Shown: positions 25,248 to 34,464, numbered from the stretch's first letter. The stretch: DNA of 64,000 nt from Blautia schinkii DSM 10518 (GCA_000702025.1 KL370850.1:286359-350358); one strand, 5' to 3'. The notes: generated by a model from the sequence alone, not told the origin. Numbers and translations are program-made.

Positions 25248-27644
25248 TTATTCAGACAGATATAAATTTACTTCTTGCGTAATGCTATTGCAGGCCTCAT
25301 CCAGACTGATTTCTCCCTTTAAGTATCTGGCACCTGAGGACATCACTGCATTTAAAATAATATCATTGGCAGCCACCGGTTGGGTGAGCGTTTTGCCAAG
25401 CTTCTGCACTTCACTGATTGCATCATTCGGCGGCTGAACGGTAGTAAGCACCATCATTTCACCAGTTTCAGTATTGGAACTACTGTTCTCACTGATCACA
25501 CCATTCTCACCACCCAGATTCCAATAATCCATACTGTCAAAAACGGTTTCGTTCACAGGCAGACCAGAATATGATGAGATTTTTTGTCCTTCCTCACTGA
25601 ATAAAAATTGTATAAATTTTTCAGCGGCCTCTTTCTGTGTAGTCTTAGCACTGATACCGGCAACCATCAAAGGAGTAAAGCAATTTTCGGACTGACCATT
25701 CCACAATGCATGAGAAAGTGAGGGTTCATCCTTCTCTGCCGAATACACACTTGCAAAATCCTCTGGTGATAACAACAAACCTGGGCCAAGAATTTCTCTT
25801 CCATATTTCATGCCCATGGCATTCGATGAAACTCTTGAGTATTCACGTGAATATGGATAATCCATATCTGCCTCTGACATACCATATTGCTCTATCATCT
25901 CCTTCACAGAATTTTTTTCACTTTGATAAATACGATTTACCTGTTCCAGATATTCTCTTACTGCCGTTTCATCCAGGACACCCTGCTCATCCAGCCATGC
26001 AGGATAACTCACTTCAGCCAGTGCGCCCAAAAGGTAGCTGGCACTTCTGGCGAAACTCATAGGCTGTTTATTCAGATCATATTCATCCAGATGAGCCTCG
26101 AGAATATCTGCCATGCTCTTTAAATCACTGACACTGCTTAATTCGTCTTTCTTTCCCATAATCATCGGAATGCCAAACTTCGACGGCATACAGTAAATAC
26201 TTCCATCCTCCTGAGTATATGCTTCCTTCACATTATCAAGGATTCCTGCTTCCTTTAATAATCCGCTTAAATCAGAAAGCATGCCCTTCTCGATGTAAGT
26301 ATCTTCTGAAATTCCGTCCAGAATCATGATATCTGGTCCTTTTCCTGCCATGATTTCCGTATTTAAGGTCTTAATGGCATCCGTACTGGTAACTGCATCA
26401 TCCCCGCTCATACCGGTTTCAATATTGAGATATATGTCCGGATACTTTTTCTGAAAAATAGCTGCAACCTGCTTGATAAAGGAGTTTTCTTTCAATGAAT
26501 ATAGCTTAAGCTCCGTATCAGGCACAGCAGGAGTATCCTTGGAATAAACATATTTAAGCACATTTAACCCTTCGTTATCACCTCTGTACAAAAGGTAGAA
26601 TACACCATCTTTATCTTTGGACAGGCTCAAAAACGATGTAGCCGGAGAACCCATAGAGTTTAATGAAGCATCAATCACCTGCTCCACAACTTCTCCGCCA
26701 AATGCATATCGGTACAAGCCATTATGGTCCGCATAAAAAACTGTATCCTCCTCGTCGCCCTCGCACAACAAAATCGGCAAGGATGATGTACTCATGAGCA
26801 TCAAATTTTCTGGATTTGAACCCATATGCTCGGTCAGTATATCCCCGCCTTCTATAGGCTCCTTAGTCTCTGTATTATAGTAGTGGACACTCCCATCTAC
26901 AATAATTGCCAGCTTATTTCCTGCAACACCAAAAAACTCTACTCGATTTCCGTTCTCGTACTCATAGAGCTTACTGCCGTCCTCCGGATTTACTTCAATG
27001 AGGCTCTCCACAGTCTGTAAAAGCAGCGTGCCCTGTTTCGTAAATTTGCAGTTAAACACATAAAAATATTCTGACAGCCCGGAAAAATCCAGCTTATGTA
27101 CTTCACCATCTGCAGATATATGATAATAGGTGGACATTCCCTCACTGTTCTCATCCTCCTGAATGTATACACTGAAAAAAATGTCTCCTTTCTCTGATAT
27201 GGCGGGAGCAGGCATACTTGTAACACCACCTCCGTCCAAATCGATTCCCAGCTTTTCATTGATGGGTTCTCCTGCCTGCCAGGACGCGCCTCCGTCCCCT
27301 GAGTCCGCAATCATAATATTTTTCTCGGCCGTGGTATAGAAGATCCGAAGTGTTCCGTCCTCAAGCGGTTGAAGCCCATATAATGACTTACAATCCTCCG
27401 GCAGATTTACATCCTCCTCCAGATATCTGCCCATACCGTTCTGATTATCTGCATCCTCTTTTTCTGCAGTCTCTGTACTTGTTTCCTCTGGTTCAACACT
27501 TTCTGTATTGTTGTCTCCGGTTTCTTCCTCTTTCGCGTTTACATCTGAATTGCCGCACCCACTTAAGCCCGCAAGGCTTCCTGCTGCAAGACAAATAGTT
27601 GTGGCCGCTGCCAGCCGTTTTTTCCAGATTCCTGATTTTTTCAT
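25248..27644 (-). CDS. Beta-propeller / solute-binding fusion lipoprotein
   Basis: A 798-residue surface lipoprotein from the ATG at 27644 (AGGAGG 7 nt upstream). The signal peptide ends in the lipobox LSGC. Next comes an acidic linker, then a region of some 300 residues with propeller character, including an Asp-box SGDGGASW and repeated beta segments. The C-terminal 420 residues are a family 1 solute-binding domain (TELKLYSLKENSFIKQVAAIFQKKYPDI, MAGKGPDIMILD, AEKFIQFLFSEEGQKISSYSGLPVNETVFD). The receptor probably serves the MalF/MalG-type permeases at 21325-23010. Its promoter at 27719-27752 matches theirs. The combination is unusual, as binding proteins rarely carry a propeller; the ligand is unknown. 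Confidence 0.82.
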   Translation of the reverse strand: MKKSGIWKKRLAAATTICLAAGSLAGLSGCGNSDVNAKEEETGDNNTESVEPEETSTETAEKEDADNQNGMGRYLEEDVNLPEDCKSLYGLQPLEDGTLRIFYTTAEKNIMIADSGDGGASWQAGEPINEKLGIDLDGGGVTSMPAPAISEKGDIFFSVYIQEDENSEGMSTYYHISADGEVHKLDFSGLSEYFYVFNCKFTKQGTLLLQTVESLIEVNPEDGSKLYEYENGNRVEFFGVAGNKLAIIVDGSVHYYNTETKEPIEGGDILTEHMGSNPENLMLMSTSSLPILLCEGDEEDTVFYADHNGLYRYAFGGEVVEQVIDASLNSMGSPATSFLSLSKDKDGVFYLLYRGDNEGLNVLKYVYSKDTPAVPDTELKLYSLKENSFIKQVAAIFQKKYPDIYLNIETGMSGDDAVTSTDAIKTLNTEIMAGKGPDIMILDGISEDTYIEKGMLSDLSGLLKEAGILDNVKEAYTQEDGSIYCMPSKFGIPMIMGKKDELSSVSDLKSMADILEAHLDEYDLNKQPMSFARSASYLLGALAEVSYPAWLDEQGVLDETAVREYLEQVNRIYQSEKNSVKEMIEQYGMSEADMDYPYSREYSRVSSNAMGMKYGREILGPGLLLSPEDFASVYSAEKDEPSLSHALWNGQSENCFTPLMVAGISAKTTQKEAAEKFIQFLFSEEGQKISSYSGLPVNETVFDSMDYWNLGGENGVISENSSSNTETGEMMVLTTVQPPNDAISEVQKLGKTLTQPVAANDIILNAVMSSGARYLKGEISLDEACNSITQEVNLYLSE

Positions 27645-27718
27645 GAATATCCTCCTGTTCATTTCTGTCACTCATTCAAGCTTATTGGTTTATGCTGTAT
27701 ACATCTTAAGCATTTTCT

Positions 27719-27752
27719 ATTATAATTGGCGTATCTCTAAACTAGCTCTAAA
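27719..27752 (-). promoter_or_regulatory. Tandem TTTAGAG promoter of the fusion lipoprotein
   Basis: Minus strand: TTTAGAG (27752-27746), CTAG, TTTAGAG (27741-27735), 10 nt, TATAAT (27724-27719). Same spacing as the three other module promoters. Confidence 0.8.
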
Positions 27753-27788
27753 AATCAAAAAAATATTTACCCATCCATTTCATTTGTC

Positions 27789-27822
27789 TTTAGAGATTAT
27801 TTTAAGAAACACATGGTATAGT
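27789..27822 (+). promoter_or_regulatory. Tandem TTTAGAG-like promoter of the kinase gene
   Basis: TTTAGAG (27789-27795), ATTA, TTTTAAG (27800-27806, a weaker copy), 10 nt, TATAGT (27817-27822). Downstream at 27838-27868 lies an ACACTTAA...CGAGCC...GGCGAAG leader segment related to those at 15615 and 29331. Confidence 0.7.
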
Positions 27823-27953
27823 AAGACATATTCCTGGACACTTAATGAATACGAGCCCCTGGGCGAAGTATAAATCAGTGACCATGGCTAATGATTTCAC
27901 TCTTAGTTCCGTATGCCCCGGCATATATACAAAATAGTACAAAGGAGAATTCC

Positions 27954-29252
27954 ATGTTCCGTAAGCTTCATATTCAAATGACTATATTTTCCACACTTAT
28001 CACAGGAGCCATACTGGTGGCAATGACGCTGGTCTGCCTGTTTATCGCAGAAAAAAGCACAAAGGAAAACAGCTACACCGCCTTTACCAACAATGTACAC
28101 TCCTGCCTTACCCACCTGGAAGGAAACACGACGCTCTCCCATCAATGGCTGCTGCAGGTAAAGAAGGCTTACGGTATTGAGATAGAGATCAGAGATAACG
28201 GAAACTCACTTTTTTTTGATAAGCTCAATCCTGAAGGTGAAAGCACCTCAGCTTTCGAGCTCGCTGTCAAGCTGTCAAGGGAAACCCAGGGTCTTGATCT
28301 GGAAAATCCGGGGAGCGTCACCACGATCACCAAGAGCACTCTCTTCCGTATGAACAATTATTACGCCAGCACTGCGCTCATTCCGAAAGGAGATGGGGTT
28401 CTAAGCCTAATCATACTTTATCCGCTGGGCACTCTGAACCGACAGCTTACCTCCCAACGGATTTCCTTTTCCATCGTAGTGCTGGCCGCCATCGCTGCGC
28501 TCGCCGTGTTCTCCTGGTTTTTTACGCGAAAGATGATACGGCCCCTGGAAAAAAGCCGGCGCAAGCAGACAGAATTCATAGCCTCGGCATCCCATGAGCT
28601 CCGTTCGCCGCTGTCAGTGATACTTTCCAGTATCCAGGCTATGGATGGAGCTAATGAAGAGGATATCCACCGTTTTTCTACCGTAATTCAAAAAGAAGGA
28701 AACCGTATGGCACATCTTATCAATGACATGCTTTCCCTTGCCAACGCAGATAACCATTCGTGGAGTATTCTGCCCTCTCCCTGTGAGCTGGACACCCTTT
28801 TATTGGACACCTATGAAAAGTACGAACCTCTCATGAAGGAGAAAAAGCTCTCCTTAGATATATCTCTGCCGGAAGTGCCGCTTTCCCCCTGCCGCTGTGA
28901 TGCGTCCAGGATCACTCAGGTACTGGGCATACTTTTAGACAATGCCATAAGCTATGTACCTGCCGGGGGACGAATCAGATTATCCCTTAAAGAGGACACA
29001 AAAGAATTTTACCTGTCTGTGGCAGATAATGGTCCCGGAATCCCGGATGAGGTTAAGGACTCTATTTTTGAGAGATTTTACAGAGCAGACGCTTCCAGGA
29101 ATGACAAACAGCATTTTGGTCTTGGCCTGTGTATCGCACGCGAGATCATCCACCTGCACAAGGGAAGTCTCCGCATCAGTGATACGCCCGGAGGCGGCGC
29201 AACCTTCACCATTATCCTACCCAGGCAGAGCAGCAGGCCTGCTGCCGAATAA
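27954..29252 (+). CDS. EnvZ-type sensor histidine kinase
   Basis: A 432-residue kinase. An N-terminal span (TIFSTLITGAILVAMTLVCLFIA) is followed by an outside sensor of about 140 residues, a second span (ISFSIVVLAAIAALAVFSWFF), the phospho-acceptor helix FIASASHELRSPLSVI, and the ATPase domain with N, G1, F and G2 boxes (LDNAISYVP, VADNGPGIP, FERFYRAD, GLGLCIAREI). ATG at 27954 has AAAGGAG 7 nt upstream; a longer frame from 27891 has no signal. Expected partner is the OmpR-type regulator at 23280, inferred from the shared promoter type. Confidence 0.93.
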   Translation: MFRKLHIQMTIFSTLITGAILVAMTLVCLFIAEKSTKENSYTAFTNNVHSCLTHLEGNTTLSHQWLLQVKKAYGIEIEIRDNGNSLFFDKLNPEGESTSAFELAVKLSRETQGLDLENPGSVTTITKSTLFRMNNYYASTALIPKGDGVLSLIILYPLGTLNRQLTSQRISFSIVVLAAIAALAVFSWFFTRKMIRPLEKSRRKQTEFIASASHELRSPLSVILSSIQAMDGANEEDIHRFSTVIQKEGNRMAHLINDMLSLANADNHSWSILPSPCELDTLLLDTYEKYEPLMKEKKLSLDISLPEVPLSPCRCDASRITQVLGILLDNAISYVPAGGRIRLSLKEDTKEFYLSVADNGPGIPDEVKDSIFERFYRADASRNDKQHFGLGLCIAREIIHLHKGSLRISDTPGGGATFTIILPRQSSRPAAE

Positions 29253-29312
29253 ACCAGAAACATAATAGGGCTTAGTGAGACTTTTACATGATTTTTTTAT
29301 TATGTTTTGTGG

Positions 29313-29353
29313 TATAATGAGAACACTTAACGAGTCCGCGCCGAAGGCGAAGG
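29313..29353 (+). promoter_or_regulatory. Promoter -10 and recurrent leader element before the AAA gene
   Basis: GGTATAATGAGAACACTTAA (29311-29330) is identical to the promoter start of the YesM/YesN operon on the other strand. It is followed by CGAGTCCGCGCC...GGCGAAGG (29331-29353). No convincing -35 is seen. Confidence 0.55.
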
Positions 29354-29401
29354 TATAATACCGTAATGATATCTAAGTAAATGAGCCAGGAGGGTAGTAT
29401 T

Positions 29402-31096
29402 ATGGCAAGAACTGTAGGGATTGGTCTGCAGGACTTTGAAAAAATAAGGAAGCAAAATATATTCCTAGTCGATAAAACAATGTTTATCAAGGATTGGTGG
29501 GAGCAGAAAGATGATGTGACTCTTATCACACGCCCAAGGCGGTTTGGTAAAACTTTGACTTTGAGTATGGTGAAGCAATTTTTTTCTATAAACTATGCAG
29601 GGACAGATATATTTCAGGGAATGAATATCTGGAAGGAGAAGCAGTATCGGGAGTTACAGGGGACATATCCGGTGATATCGCTTAGCTTTTCAAGCATTAA
29701 AGAAACCTCCTACATCGAAGTAAAAAAGAAAATCTGTAGAATAATAGAGCTTCTGTATCAGGAATACGATTTTTTGCTGGAAGGAGATTTCTTAAAACCC
29801 AAAGAGAGAGAATACTTTTTGAAAGTTTCTTCACAAATGGAAGACTATGAGGCATCTCTCTCATTGCAGCAGCTCTCAGGATATCTATATAGATATTACA
29901 ATAAGAAAGTAATCATTCTCCTGGATGAATATGATACGCCGATGCAGGAGGCTTATGTAGGAGGCTATTGGAAAGAACTTACGGCATTTACGAGAAATCT
30001 GTTCAATTCCACATTTAAAAATAACCCTTTTATGGAACGGGGAATTATGACCGGGATAACCAGAATAAGTAAGGAATCAATTTTTTCGGATTTAAATAAT
30101 CTGGTAGTAATAACTACAACGTCAAAACGCTATGCGGATGCATTTGGCTTCACGGAAGAAGAGGTTGATGCAGCGTTGGAAGAGTACGGACTAACTGAGC
30201 GTAAGCCAGAAGTGAAATATTGGTATGATGGCTTTCGATTTGGAGACATCACAGATATTTATAATCCCTGGTCTATTATTAACTATCTGAAAAATCAGGA
30301 AGTAGATCTCTATTGGGCAAATACGAGCAGCAATAGTCTGATAGGGCATTTAATCCGGACTGGCACAACGCAAGTCAAGGAGGCATTTGAAACATTGCTG
30401 TCGGATGGTTCGATAGCAACAGAGATTGATGAGCAGATTGTCTATGACCAGCTTGATTTAGATGATAGTGCTGTATGGAGCCTGCTCCTTGCCAGCGGAT
30501 ATCTAAAAGTCGGCAATATTACAATGCCGGAATCTAATTTAGCAGGATGGGAACGGGTATATCATTTAGAGATTACGAATTTTGAAGTTAAATCCATGTT
30601 CCAATATATGATTAAGGGATGGTTTAAATCCTGCGCATATTACAACGACTTCATCCGCGCATTGCTGAAAGACAATGTGAATGAAATGAATATATATATG
30701 AACAGGGTAGCACTTGCAACCTTTAGTTATTTTGACAGTGGCAGCAGGCCGTCAGACGAGAGTGAACCCGAAAGGTTTTATCATGGATTTGTGCTTGGTC
30801 TTATGGTCGAATTGAAAGACAGGTATTTAATCACTTCTAATCGTGAAAGTGGATATGGAAGATATGATGTTCTGCTAGAGCCAAAAGATACACAGAATCC
30901 AGCAATCATCTTAGAATTTAAGGTACAGACAAAAGGTGAGAAAGAACTATCTGATACAGCCAGTGCTGCGCTGCATCAGATTAAAGAAAAGGGTTATTCC
31001 ACTTTGCTTGTTGAAAAAGGCGTTCCTGTGGAGCAAATCCGTAAATATGGATTTGCTTTTAAGGGGAAAAAAGTGCTAATCATAGGTGATAATTAA
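29402..31096 (+). CDS. AAA-like ATPase with C-terminal PD-(D/E)XK domain
   Basis: A 564-residue protein. The N-terminal NTPase (Pfam AAA-ATPase_like type) starts with FLVDKTMFI and a Walker A of the form TRPRRFGKT, with Walker B VIILLDEYDTPM near residue 185. The C-terminal nuclease-like domain shows GRYDVLLEP and AIILEFKV, matching the D...ExK of PDDEXK_9. This family is highly multiplied in Lachnospiraceae and Bacteroides, and its function is not established; defence or mobile-element roles have been suggested. ATG at 29402 has AGGAGGG 8 nt upstream. It stands alone between the module and a MacAB locus. Confidence 0.9.
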   Translation: MARTVGIGLQDFEKIRKQNIFLVDKTMFIKDWWEQKDDVTLITRPRRFGKTLTLSMVKQFFSINYAGTDIFQGMNIWKEKQYRELQGTYPVISLSFSSIKETSYIEVKKKICRIIELLYQEYDFLLEGDFLKPKEREYFLKVSSQMEDYEASLSLQQLSGYLYRYYNKKVIILLDEYDTPMQEAYVGGYWKELTAFTRNLFNSTFKNNPFMERGIMTGITRISKESIFSDLNNLVVITTTSKRYADAFGFTEEEVDAALEEYGLTERKPEVKYWYDGFRFGDITDIYNPWSIINYLKNQEVDLYWANTSSNSLIGHLIRTGTTQVKEAFETLLSDGSIATEIDEQIVYDQLDLDDSAVWSLLLASGYLKVGNITMPESNLAGWERVYHLEITNFEVKSMFQYMIKGWFKSCAYYNDFIRALLKDNVNEMNIYMNRVALATFSYFDSGSRPSDESEPERFYHGFVLGLMVELKDRYLITSNRESGYGRYDVLLEPKDTQNPAIILEFKVQTKGEKELSDTASAALHQIKEKGYSTLLVEKGVPVEQIRKYGFAFKGKKVLIIGDN

Positions 31097-31104
31097 AAAA
31101 TCGC

Positions 31105-31143
31105 AAAAAAAGAGCCTGGCATTTCAAGTACCTGGCTCTTTTT
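31105..31143 (+). terminator. Bidirectional terminator
   Basis: AAAAAGAGCC pairs with GGCTCTTTTT around a T-T mismatch and a short inner stem. It serves both the AAA gene (+) and the MacB permease operon (-), which end on either side. Confidence 0.75.
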
Positions 31144-31188
31144 CGTCTATAAATTTGATGAACTTTTGGGTTCTGCTCCACTTCTTGG

Positions 31189-32445
31189 CTATTCACTTCT
31201 CAATGCATCGATCGGATTCAGGTTCGCCGCCTTCACAGAGGGAAGCAATCCGAACACCAGCCCAATGAGCATGGAGAAAAGCACGGAAATGATGATTGCC
31301 GGGATGCTGACTGCTGAGGGTGATCCTGCCACCCTGGCCACAATTTTTGATAATCCGATACCGGAGATTACCCCGATCAATCCACCAATGCTTGTGAGCA
31401 CCGAAGCCTCTGTCAAAAACTGGGTGAGAATCGTCTTTTTCCTGGCTCCAATCGCCTTCTTCAAACCAATCTCACTGGTACGCTCCGTTACAGAAACAAG
31501 CATGATATTCATAACGCCGATACCGCCTACCAAAAGGGAGATACTGGCAATCCAGATCAACTGCTGGTTGGTGCTCTCACTGAGCTTCTGCATATCCTTG
31601 ACACGCTTCAGCACATCATCTGCCTTATATGCAAACTTTGTGGTTTCCGTATTTTGAATGTGCTCATTGAGGAGCTTGGCCGCCGCATTGCCGGCAGTAC
31701 TCATATTGTCTGTACTGTCTGCTTTTATGATCGCGTTCTCAGGCTCATCAAACTTAAAGGAGATAGGCCAGCACTTATTAGGAATCAAAATGCTTCCCAT
31801 GATTGTCTGGTAATACTCATAAAACTGATTAATATCCTCAATATTCGGAAGATAATCATCATTCTGCTTGATCACACCCACTACCTTATAAGGCTCCTGG
31901 CTGATTTCAATCGTCTTTCCCAAGGGATTCTCTCCCTCGAACAGATTCTCCGCCGCATTGCTGTCCACCAGTACGACCTTACGAAACTCATCATAATCCT
32001 TCTGCACAAATGCTCTTCCGGCCTGCACCTGATACCCGCAGGTATCCAGATAATTCATATCCACACCGTACACCTTGCCGCCCTGGAAGCTTGTATTCTT
32101 ATAGTATACACTGCTGGTATAGGATCTGCTGTGATAAAACGTAGCATTTGCCACATGATCAAGGTCAAGCAGCTCTTCCTTCTGGCTCTGCGAGATGAGC
32201 GGCGCACTTCCGCCGGTGTTGCCGTATTCCACATCATATGTGTTATCTCCATCATATAACGTAACATTTACCGTATTATTGCCGGAACCAATCAGGTCCT
32301 CCTTAATCTGCTCGCTCGTCCCCTTGATCGTTGAGACGATGGCAATAATGGAAGCAATACCAATGATGATTCCCAGCATAGTGAGGAAGGATCTCATCTT
32401 ATGGGACCATATCCCCTGAAAAGCTAAACGTATATTTTCAAGCAT
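31189..32445 (-). CDS. MacB-type ABC transporter permease
   Basis: A 418-residue permease with the MacB layout. The N-terminal span sits in SHKMRSFLTMLGIIIGIASIIAIVS. The outside MacB-PCD domain (about 45-280) contains VYGVDMNYLDTCGYQVQAGRAF and NPLGKTIEI. The FtsX domain has three spans including GGIGVMNIMLVSVTERTSEIGLKKAIGA. With the ATPase at 34465 it forms a tripartite efflux pump for a peptide, antibiotic or other amphiphile; the substrate is unknown. Last gene of a four-gene operon. Confidence 0.94.
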   Translation of the reverse strand: MLENIRLAFQGIWSHKMRSFLTMLGIIIGIASIIAIVSTIKGTSEQIKEDLIGSGNNTVNVTLYDGDNTYDVEYGNTGGSAPLISQSQKEELLDLDHVANATFYHSRSYTSSVYYKNTSFQGGKVYGVDMNYLDTCGYQVQAGRAFVQKDYDEFRKVVLVDSNAAENLFEGENPLGKTIEISQEPYKVVGVIKQNDDYLPNIEDINQFYEYYQTIMGSILIPNKCWPISFKFDEPENAIIKADSTDNMSTAGNAAAKLLNEHIQNTETTKFAYKADDVLKRVKDMQKLSESTNQQLIWIASISLLVGGIGVMNIMLVSVTERTSEIGLKKAIGARKKTILTQFLTEASVLTSIGGLIGVISGIGLSKIVARVAGSPSAVSIPAIIISVLFSMLIGLVFGLLPSVKAANLNPIDALRSE

Positions 32446-32459
32446 GAAACCCCTCCTTT

Positions 32460-34460
32460 CTAATATCCATAAAAGTCTTCAATAGAAACCGCTTTTGTCT
32501 TGGCTCCCTCTTGCACAGTCTTGCCGTATGGGAAAGCGATCTTATCTTCTTTTGTGATTCCGCCTTTGACCAGCACACTGTATCCACCCTCCACGCTGCC
32601 GCCGACTGAAATCACCTGTTTCTTAAGTACGCCGTTGTCGTCCTTGTAAACAAAGCTGCTTCCGTCCTGTGTCCGCACAAATGCCTTGGAAAGCACGAAG
32701 CTTCCGTCCTGTGCCGGACTGTCCAGCGTGATGGTCAGCCACTCCTGATCCCTGACGTTAATTGACTTATCAGGAATTTTTGCACTGAAGGAATAATAAG
32801 AAACATTGGGATTAGAATCTCCGTAATAGCTGTTGCTGGTGACCGGATAATCGGACACATCCACTACCTCAGCCGTAAAGTTTCCATTTTCATAGCTCAT
32901 ACAGTTGAGGGTTGTTCCCTCCTTCACCTGGTCCAGAAGAAGCTCGCTCACTGTACCTTTTACATAAAAGCCTTCCTTGCTCTTAACCTTGATAAATGCT
33001 TTGCCATCTGAATTCCCGGTGAGCGCATCGCCCACATAAGTTACTGTACCGTCCAATTTACTGTACACTATCTGGCGATTTACCTTCTTTTCCAGCTTGG
33101 TGATATTGATATCACTTTCCTGAAGGTCCAGCTTAAGGCTGGCAATCTTATTCTTCTGCAGCTTGATTGCCTCTGCCCTGGTCATAGTTGATACCGGCTC
33201 ATTTGTTCCGCCGCCATCATCATCAGGAGGAAGCTCCTCCTCATATCGGGAAGCACCCTCCAGGGTGAATTCCATCTCGCTGTACATATCCACAGGCTGC
33301 GTCAGAAGACTTCCGTCAATGAGATAATATCCGGTACAGGATTCCTTTCTGTTCAGGTAATCGGAAATGGTATCTAAATTATGGAACTCCAATTGGTACC
33401 AGTAACCGCCTTCCTTGAGGATTTTCGTCCCGTCCTCATTATATCCGGCCATTTTATTAAAGAAAGAACCCTTGACCTTTACATACCCCTTAGCACTGCT
33501 GCAGAGAAAGATATATGGATCACTTTCCGTACCATCTCCTGCAAACGGCAGTGTATCACCGTCCAGCTCCAGATAAAATGGGTCCTGCCCATCTGTAAGG
33601 TCCGGCTCTCCCTCCTGAGGATACGGGTCAAAGAAACTCGTGTCATCATCTAATTCCGGTGTGGGAGTTGGAGACGGCTTAGGTTCCTCAGGCTCCTTAC
33701 CCGAGTCAAATATCGGGTCGTCAGGCTCATTATCGCTTGAGCTGAAATCACCAGCCGTAGGGTCCTGGTAAATACTGTCCGGTGTTGTCCCTGCATAGTC
33801 AGGAAGCTGCGTTTCTTCTTGACCCGAGCTTACAGTTTCTCCGCCTGTATTCTCTGAATTTTCATCGGACTGTGCAGCCTCTTCCACAGGCTCACCGCTG
33901 TCGGAAAAGGCAGCGAGCAAAAGTGGATGAATGGCAGCAGCCAGATAATTCCCCTGAGTCCCTGCCTCCAGTCTGCTTAGTTCATCATCTTCGTTATTGT
34001 CTAAATCAGTGTGCTTCAGATTATCCGCGTTCCCCGGTGATTGGCCATCGCTCTCCTCAATAGGGCCTCCGTTCTGCAGGCTGTTCAGACGGTTCACTGC
34101 CTTATTCAGATCCTGCTCCTGCTTCTGGCGTTTGAGTTTAGCAATATTCAACTCCATCTCTACCAGAGTCATATCAAAGGTTATGAGCTTATCACCTGTA
34201 TTCACATTGTCGCCCTTCTGCACATAGACATTCTCAATGATCATATCCTTGTCCACATACACACTTTGGGAAACACTTGTCGTAATATAGCCCTCCAGAT
34301 TTGTGCTTGGCATATAATAGGTGCTGGCCAGACTTTCGACGCCGGTGACCATCACTTCCTTCTGGTTTGCCTTCCTCATAGATAAGAGCCCTGCGCCGGC
34401 ACCTGTAACAACCAGAGCCGCCACCACCACACCGATGATGATCTTCTTCACCTTGCTCAT
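32460..34460 (-). CDS. MacA-like adaptor with a large acidic insertion
   Basis: A 666-residue adaptor, far longer than usual MacA proteins (about 400). The N-terminal span KKIIIGVVVAALVVTGAGAGLL is followed by a lipoyl half (ENVYVQKGDNVNTGDKLITF) and a first coiled-coil helix. A low-complexity, Asp/Glu/Pro/Ser-rich stretch then follows, with PKPSPTPTPELDDDTSF and a compact region (DPYIFLCSSAKGYVKVKGSFFNKMAGYNEDG). The second helix (AEAIKLQKNKIASLKLDLQESDINITKLEKKV), lipoyl half and barrel close the protein. The insertion thus lies at the hairpin tip. ATG at 34460 follows AGGGGTGAG, 4 nt after the ATPase stop. Confidence 0.85.
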   Translation of the reverse strand: MSKVKKIIIGVVVAALVVTGAGAGLLSMRKANQKEVMVTGVESLASTYYMPSTNLEGYITTSVSQSVYVDKDMIIENVYVQKGDNVNTGDKLITFDMTLVEMELNIAKLKRQKQEQDLNKAVNRLNSLQNGGPIEESDGQSPGNADNLKHTDLDNNEDDELSRLEAGTQGNYLAAAIHPLLLAAFSDSGEPVEEAAQSDENSENTGGETVSSGQEETQLPDYAGTTPDSIYQDPTAGDFSSSDNEPDDPIFDSGKEPEEPKPSPTPTPELDDDTSFFDPYPQEGEPDLTDGQDPFYLELDGDTLPFAGDGTESDPYIFLCSSAKGYVKVKGSFFNKMAGYNEDGTKILKEGGYWYQLEFHNLDTISDYLNRKESCTGYYLIDGSLLTQPVDMYSEMEFTLEGASRYEEELPPDDDGGGTNEPVSTMTRAEAIKLQKNKIASLKLDLQESDINITKLEKKVNRQIVYSKLDGTVTYVGDALTGNSDGKAFIKVKSKEGFYVKGTVSELLLDQVKEGTTLNCMSYENGNFTAEVVDVSDYPVTSNSYYGDSNPNVSYYSFSAKIPDKSINVRDQEWLTITLDSPAQDGSFVLSKAFVRTQDGSSFVYKDDNGVLKKQVISVGGSVEGGYSVLVKGGITKEDKIAFPYGKTVQEGAKTKAVSIEDFYGY

Positions 34461-34464
34461 GCTC

